Origin: JACRAV01 sp964571235
GTDB taxonomy: Bacteria > Zixibacteria > MSB-5A5 > GN15 > FEB-12
Reading direction: 5' to 3'
Assembly (NCBI GenBank): GCA_964571235.1
Contig: CAZNAI010000005.1
Coordinates: 62,001-126,000 of the forward strand
Length of the DNA stretch: 64,000 nucleotides
Shown: one piece after another, positions 59,815 to 64,000 of the stretch
How positions within the stretch are numbered: the first letter of the stretch is position 1
How the letters are laid out: each line of letters begins with the position of its first letter
Position numbers and translations under genes: made by a program
Notes under the pieces: model-generated
Told to the model about the DNA's origin: nothing
Databases searched by the model: none
Seen by the model: only the letters and a program-made list of their open reading frames with translations

Positions 59815-61731
59815 ATGAGAAGTCTTATCACAAGATACTTTGCTGGTATAGCCGGCACATTGATTGTATTATTGTTGATTACCGGATGCGGCAAGAAAGA
59901 AGAAGTCGGGGGCTTCGGCGACGCCGCCTCCAAAGTCTATGTAGCGCCCGGAAGTTATGATGAATTCTACGCATTTATGTCGGGCGGATTTTCAGGACAG
60001 GTCTCGGTGTACGGCCTGCCGTCGGGCCGATTGTTCAGGGTCATCCCGGTATTTAGTCAGGACCCCGAAAAGGGGTACGGATATTCCGAAGAAACAAAAA
60101 ATCTTCTGATGACTTCGCACGGCTTTGTACCGTGGGACGATGCCCATCATCCACAATTGTCCCGCACAAACGATTCTCTCGACGGGCGTTGGTTGTTCAT
60201 CAACGGCAACAATACGCCGCGCGTTGCCCGTGTCGATCTGACAACCTTCGAGACTGACGAAACGATCGAGATTCCAAACTCGGGTGGTAACCACGGCTCT
60301 CCGTTCATCACACCGAGCACGGAATATGTGGTTGCATCGACACGTTTTAGTCTGCCTATTCCACAAAAGGACGTGCCGATCAATTCATACAAAGAGAATT
60401 TCAAAGGCACTATTTCGTTTATCAAAGTCGATCCGACAACCGGCCATATGACAATCGCCTTCCAGTTGCTTGTACCGGGCATCGATTACGACCTCTCGCG
60501 CGCCGGCAAGGGGCCATCGTATGGATGGTCTTTCTTTACGTCGTACAATTCCGAAGAGGCCAACACCCAACTCGAAGTTAACGCCTCACAAAACGACAAG
60601 GACTATGTGGCGGCGGTAAACTGGAAAATGGCCGAACAATTGGTTGCCGAGGGAAAGGGACAAAAGTGGCCGTGCAACTACTATCACAATTATGTCGACG
60701 AAGGTCAGGTTGCGCAAAGCGAGATTATCAAAGAAGTCACTGTCCTCAACCCGACTGACTATCCGGGGATGATGTTCTATTTGCCGACTCCCAAATCGCC
60801 GCATGGTTGCGATGTGGATCCGAGCGGAGAATACATTGTAGCAGGGGGCAAGCTGGCGGCGATGATCCCGGTACATTCGTTCACGAAATTTCAGCAGGCA
60901 GTCGCCAACAAGGACTTCGCCGGTGAACTGGAAGGCATACCGATCGTTAAGTACGAATCAACTATCGCTGGCGAAGTACAGAATCCTGGCCTCGGGCCGC
61001 TCCATACCGAATTCGACGGCAGAGGATACGGATACACTTCGATGTTCTTGTCCTCGGAGATCGTCAAATGGAAACTCGGAACCTGGGAAGTTGTCGACCG
61101 CATTCCGACTTACTATTCCATCGGTCACCTGTTAATTCCCGGCGGTGATACCAAACAGCCGTTCGGCAAATATGTCATCGCGCTGAACAAGATCACTAAA
61201 GATCGGTATCTTCCAACCGGTCCGGAACTCACTCAATCGGCCCAGTTGATCGATATTTCCGGCGACAAGATGAAAATGTTGCTCGACTTCCCGACTATCG
61301 GCGAGCCTCACTACGCGCAGGCCTGTCCTGCTTCGCTGATTAAGGATAAGTCCGTAAAGTGGTATCCTATTGATCAGAATAAGAATCCGTATGGCGTCAA
61401 GTCCGAAGCCGATTCGAAGATTGTGCGCGAGGGAAAGATCGTGCACGTGTATCTTACGACCATCCGTACACACTTTGCGCCTGACAATGTCGAAGGGATC
61501 AAGACCGGCGACAAAGTCTATTTCCATGTGACCAATCTCGAACAGGATTGGGATGTTCCACATGGCTTTGCGGTCAACGGCGCTAACAATTCAGAATTGT
61601 TGGTTATGCCCGGCCAGACCCGCACACTATTGTGGGAGCCCAAATCAGCTGGTGTCTACCCCTTCTATTGCTCCGATTTCTGTTCGGCACTTCACCAGGA
61701 GATGCAAGGATATATACGGGTGTCGAACTGA
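59815..61731 (+). CDS. nosZ: Nitrous oxide reductase, clade II type, lipoprotein signal
   Basis: Reduces N2O to N2 in the periplasm using CuA and CuZ centres. About 638 residues. The N-terminus is a Sec lipoprotein signal (LLLITGCGKK) rather than a twin-arginine signal, marking the clade II (atypical) type and possibly a membrane-tethered enzyme. The seven CuZ histidines are visible: DDAHHPQ, GGNHGSP, SPHGCD, GPLHTEF, IGHL and GEPHYAQ. The CuA domain ends in CSDFCSALHQEM, with the Cys, Cys, His and Met ligands. ATG at 59815 has AGGAG at good spacing; an in-frame TTG 12 codons earlier is less likely. Confidence 0.97.
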   Translation: MRSLITRYFAGIAGTLIVLLLITGCGKKEEVGGFGDAASKVYVAPGSYDEFYAFMSGGFSGQVSVYGLPSGRLFRVIPVFSQDPEKGYGYSEETKNLLMTSHGFVPWDDAHHPQLSRTNDSLDGRWLFINGNNTPRVARVDLTTFETDETIEIPNSGGNHGSPFITPSTEYVVASTRFSLPIPQKDVPINSYKENFKGTISFIKVDPTTGHMTIAFQLLVPGIDYDLSRAGKGPSYGWSFFTSYNSEEANTQLEVNASQNDKDYVAAVNWKMAEQLVAEGKGQKWPCNYYHNYVDEGQVAQSEIIKEVTVLNPTDYPGMMFYLPTPKSPHGCDVDPSGEYIVAGGKLAAMIPVHSFTKFQQAVANKDFAGELEGIPIVKYESTIAGEVQNPGLGPLHTEFDGRGYGYTSMFLSSEIVKWKLGTWEVVDRIPTYYSIGHLLIPGGDTKQPFGKYVIALNKITKDRYLPTGPELTQSAQLIDISGDKMKMLLDFPTIGEPHYAQACPASLIKDKSVKWYPIDQNKNPYGVKSEADSKIVREGKIVHVYLTTIRTHFAPDNVEGIKTGDKVYFHVTNLEQDWDVPHGFAVNGANNSELLVMPGQTRTLLWEPKSAGVYPFYCSDFCSALHQEMQGYIRVSN

Positions 61732-61746
61732 ACCGAGATTGGTAGT

Positions 61747-62433
61747 ATGTTAGCAACCAGTACAACACAACCGGAAAAGGGAGAGGGACACAGACCCCTC
61801 TCCCCGGCTGGTGTGAATCAGACAGCGCTAACTAAGATGAAACTGTTATCGCGTGTTCTGATCGCTTTGGCGGCACTGACCCTTTCAATCACCTACTTCA
61901 CACCCCTTTGGAAGATTGCCCTCGTGGCTCCGCAATACCCCGAGGGTCTCGGTTTCCAAATTTGGATCAATCAGATGCAGGGAGAACATCCGGGCGACCT
62001 TGAGAAGATCAACAATCTCAATCACTATATAGGCATGAAAAAGATTCACCCCGAATCGATCAAAGAACTACAGATCATGCCGTGGATAATGCGTGGTGTG
62101 ATGCTTCTCGGCCTTTTGGCGGCTGTGATTGGTCGGCGATGGGTCCTGCTTACTTGGTTGCTCATGTTTGCAATAGTAGCTATCGCAGGCTTCGTAGATT
62201 ATTATCTCTGGGGATACGATTACGGTCACAATTTGGATACGGCCCATGCGATCATCAAAATTCCTGGCATGTCGTATCAACCTCCGCTTATTGGCGCCAA
62301 AAAACTCCTGAATTTCACGGCGATTTCACTTCCCGGATCGGGCGGCTGGTGCGCGGTTGGCTCGTTTGTCGTTGGCTCTCTGGTGTGGCTGTTTGAAATG
62401 CGCCGCAAGAAAAGGAGGGCAACACATGAATAG
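61747..62433 (+). CDS. Nos-cluster membrane protein (NosB-like position)
   Basis: Up to 228 residues with three to four membrane helices: SRVLIALAALTLSITYFTPLW, IMRGVMLLGLLAAVIG, LLTWLLMFAIVAIAGFVDYYLW, and GGWCAVGSFVVGSLVWLF. A soluble loop holds YPEGLGFQIWINQMQGEHP and NHYIGMKKIHPESIKELQIMPW, features of a family often found in FCB nos clusters. It sits between nosZ and nosL, where nosB lies in clade II clusters, so it may assist electron or copper delivery. Start uncertain: ATG at 61747 or 61837; neither has a good ribosome site. The stop overlaps nosL by eight bases. Confidence 0.75.
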   Translation: MLATSTTQPEKGEGHRPLSPAGVNQTALTKMKLLSRVLIALAALTLSITYFTPLWKIALVAPQYPEGLGFQIWINQMQGEHPGDLEKINNLNHYIGMKKIHPESIKELQIMPWIMRGVMLLGLLAAVIGRRWVLLTWLLMFAIVAIAGFVDYYLWGYDYGHNLDTAHAIIKIPGMSYQPPLIGAKKLLNFTAISLPGSGGWCAVGSFVVGSLVWLFEMRRKKRRATHE

Positions 62434-62899
62434 ATTTGCGCTGTTGGCTTTAGGTTTGGTATTAGTCGCAAGTCTGCAGATGATTGCCTGCGCCGAAAAA
62501 GGTCCGGTCGAGATTCACTACGGTCAGGACCAATGCGAGTACTGCAAAATGACAATCGCCGACAAGAGGTTTGGAACCGAGCTGGTGACATCGAAAGGGA
62601 AGGCATACAAGTTTGATTCGATCGAATGTCTGGCCGCTTATCGTTACACTTCTTCACTATCCGCAGAGAATATCCAATCGATGTGGATAACAGACTTCGG
62701 CTATCCTGGGTCGTTTCTCGATGTCGATAAAGCGCAGATCATTGCGTCGGAACGGCAGAAAAGTCCCATGGGAATGGGGCTGGTCGCGGTGGCAACTAAA
62801 CAGCAGGCGGAAAAACTGATTGAAGTAGTCGGTGGTATGACTCTCCCGTGGAACGAAGTGATAAACCTTGTATCGACCGACTGGAAACTGGCAAAGTAA
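62426..62899 (+). CDS. nosL: NosL copper chaperone lipoprotein
   Basis: About 157 residues. Lipoprotein signal with lipobox MIAC; the copper-binding motif DQCEYCKMTIAD (Cys-x2-Cys-x-Met) follows the linker, then the NosL/MerB-like fold. It delivers copper for assembly of the NosZ centre. A strong AAGGAGGG lies upstream of the ATG at 62426. It overlaps the membrane-protein gene by eight bases and abuts nosD (TAA followed by ATG), so the genes are cotranscribed. Confidence 0.95.
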   Translation: MNRFALLALGLVLVASLQMIACAEKGPVEIHYGQDQCEYCKMTIADKRFGTELVTSKGKAYKFDSIECLAAYRYTSSLSAENIQSMWITDFGYPGSFLDVDKAQIIASERQKSPMGMGLVAVATKQQAEKLIEVVGGMTLPWNEVINLVSTDWKLAK

Positions 62900-64000
62900 A
62901 TGCGAAGCCTTGCCGCCATTTGTTTCACTTTGATCGCTACTCTGTGGTTAGCGGTGCCGGTATCATCTGCGGTTATCGATATTTACCCATCAGGACAGAT
63001 TCATTCTATGAGCGCGGCTATTCAATCGGCCCATAGCGGCGACACTGTTCGTGTCAACGCCGGTACCTATCGCGAAAACGACATCATCGTCGACAAACCC
63101 CTGACAATCGAAGGACGTGATTGGCCAGTTCTGGACGCCGCTGAATTGGGGCAGATTATGGAAGTTGTCGCGCCGGGAGTCACAATTACTGGCATCCACT
63201 TTACCGGTGTGCCCACCAGCTTTGTCAAAGAACATGTAGCTATTCGAGTGAGTGGCACTCATGATTGTCGCATAATTGGCAATCGTTTTACAGACAACTT
63301 TTTCGCTGTCTACCTTGCCAAGTCCGATCATTGTAGCGTTGTGAACAACCAGATGACCGGTCGCAAAACCGATCTGACCTCGGCCGGCAACGGTATTCAC
63401 CTCTGGTACTGCCACAATATCGCGATCGAGAATAACCGGGTAACTGGCCACCGCGACGGTGTCTATCTTGAGTTTGTCACCAATAGCACTATCTCCTCCA
63501 ATCACAGCGAGCAAAACCTTCGCTATGGACTTCATTTCATGTATTCCGACAGTTGCCGCTACCAGCACAACAGTTTCGTCCACAACGGTGCGGGAGTCGC
63601 AGTGATGTACACGCATCACATTGAGATGATTGACAATGATTTCAAGGAAAGCTGGGGCGGAGCCTCATACGGCCTGCTCTTAAAGGACATCCGATTCTGC
63701 CGAATATTCGACAACCGATTTACGTCAAATTCCATTGGAATCCACGCTGAGGGGTCGGACTACATTCAAATTGAACGCAACCGGTTCTTCGCAAACGGCT
63801 GGGCTATTAAGATTATGGCCAACTGTTTGAACGACACGGTTAAGAATAACGACTTCATCGATAACTCATTTCAAATTGCGACCAACAGTCGGCAAAGCAA
63901 CAGCACGTTTTTCGAGAACTATTGGAGTTCTTACCGGGGATATGACCTGGATCGGGACGGCTTCGGGGAGGAACCATACCGGCCAGTCAGTCTGTACGGA
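62900..64000 (+). CDS. nosD: NosD copper-processing periplasmic protein (partial at window edge)
   Basis: 367 codons in frame without a stop to base 64000, so the 3' end is cut. Signal peptide about 1-24 (MRSLAAICFTLIATLWLAVPVSSA). The rest is a right-handed beta-helix with repeated N-x-F/I turns (NRFTDNFFAVYLAKSDHC, HLWYCHNIAIENN, YGLHFMYSDS). The NosD signature is NYWSSYRGYDLDRDGFG followed by PYRPVSLYG. It is needed to form the CuZ site of NosZ, together with the NosF-NosY ABC transporter presumably encoded just beyond the window. The gene starts directly after the nosL stop. Confidence 0.95.
   Translation, partial: MRSLAAICFTLIATLWLAVPVSSAVIDIYPSGQIHSMSAAIQSAHSGDTVRVNAGTYRENDIIVDKPLTIEGRDWPVLDAAELGQIMEVVAPGVTITGIHFTGVPTSFVKEHVAIRVSGTHDCRIIGNRFTDNFFAVYLAKSDHCSVVNNQMTGRKTDLTSAGNGIHLWYCHNIAIENNRVTGHRDGVYLEFVTNSTISSNHSEQNLRYGLHFMYSDSCRYQHNSFVHNGAGVAVMYTHHIEMIDNDFKESWGGASYGLLLKDIRFCRIFDNRFTSNSIGIHAEGSDYIQIERNRFFANGWAIKIMANCLNDTVKNNDFIDNSFQIATNSRQSNSTFFENYWSSYRGYDLDRDGFGEEPYRPVSLYG

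Overview
The window looks like chromosome from a Gram-negative, respiring bacterium of the Fibrobacteres-Chlorobi-Bacteroidetes (FCB) group. The grounds are type IX secretion style C-terminal sorting domains (YPNPFNP motif), a PorV-like outer-membrane protein, a TonB-dependent receptor, a Sec/lipoprotein-type (clade II) nitrous oxide reductase, and secreted proteins ending in paired dockerin-like repeats built on DIADLSALIDYLYIS. That last combination is what I associate with candidate division Zixibacteria. The phylum call is inference. Translation is standard code 11.

Layout. (1) 0.2-14.6 kb, minus strand: a charged DRRE-repeat exported protein, two tandem Ser/Thr kinases with beta-propeller C-termini, a PNGase F-like glycoamidase, a heavy-metal RND efflux pump with its adaptor (tandemly duplicated Cys/His metal-binding modules), a tiny Cys-rich exported protein and a DUF1573 protein. 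(2) 15-23.2 kb, plus strand: a secreted subtilase, a TonB-dependent receptor and a 992-residue surface protein made of two 448-residue duplicated halves plus two dockerin-like repeats. (3) 23.4-30.5 kb, minus strand: a flavin amine-oxidase-like enzyme, a kinase-TPR pseudogene with two separate lesions, a dense cluster of hairpins, and a C-type lectin/LamG surface protein. (4) 30.7-41.8 kb, minus strand: two regulated-proteolysis-like modules. One is an ECF sigma factor, zinc-finger anti-sigma-like protein, TPR-CHAT (caspase-like) protein and secreted subtilase, all translationally coupled. The other is a protein of unknown family, a zinc-finger anti-sigma-like protein and a membrane-spanning Lon-like protease with an extracytoplasmic sensor-like domain. 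A DUF5666 lipoprotein lies between them. (5) 42.5-56.8 kb, plus strand: a giant 2649-residue type IX cargo protein, a PorV-TPR fusion, an RsbU-type phosphatase, a STAS-RsbW-like fusion, an RsbV-like STAS protein and a histidine kinase, packed as one operon. (6) 57.1-64 kb: a small winged-helix regulator and membrane protein behind a perfect palindrome, then an Rrf2 regulator and a nos cluster (cytochrome c, nosZ, membrane protein, nosL, nosD cut by the window edge).

How they fit together. The nos cluster reduces N2O at the cell surface. The RND cluster handles metals, probably copper or zinc. The middle of the window is dominated by signalling built on sigma/anti-sigma and partner-switching proteins next to proteases and surface proteins. 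The strongest candidates for an undescribed system are the CHAT module and the membrane Lon-like module. They share one plan (a soluble HxxxCxxC zinc-finger protein beside a protease) but use unrelated proteases. This is inference from gene order and motifs; no database search was possible.
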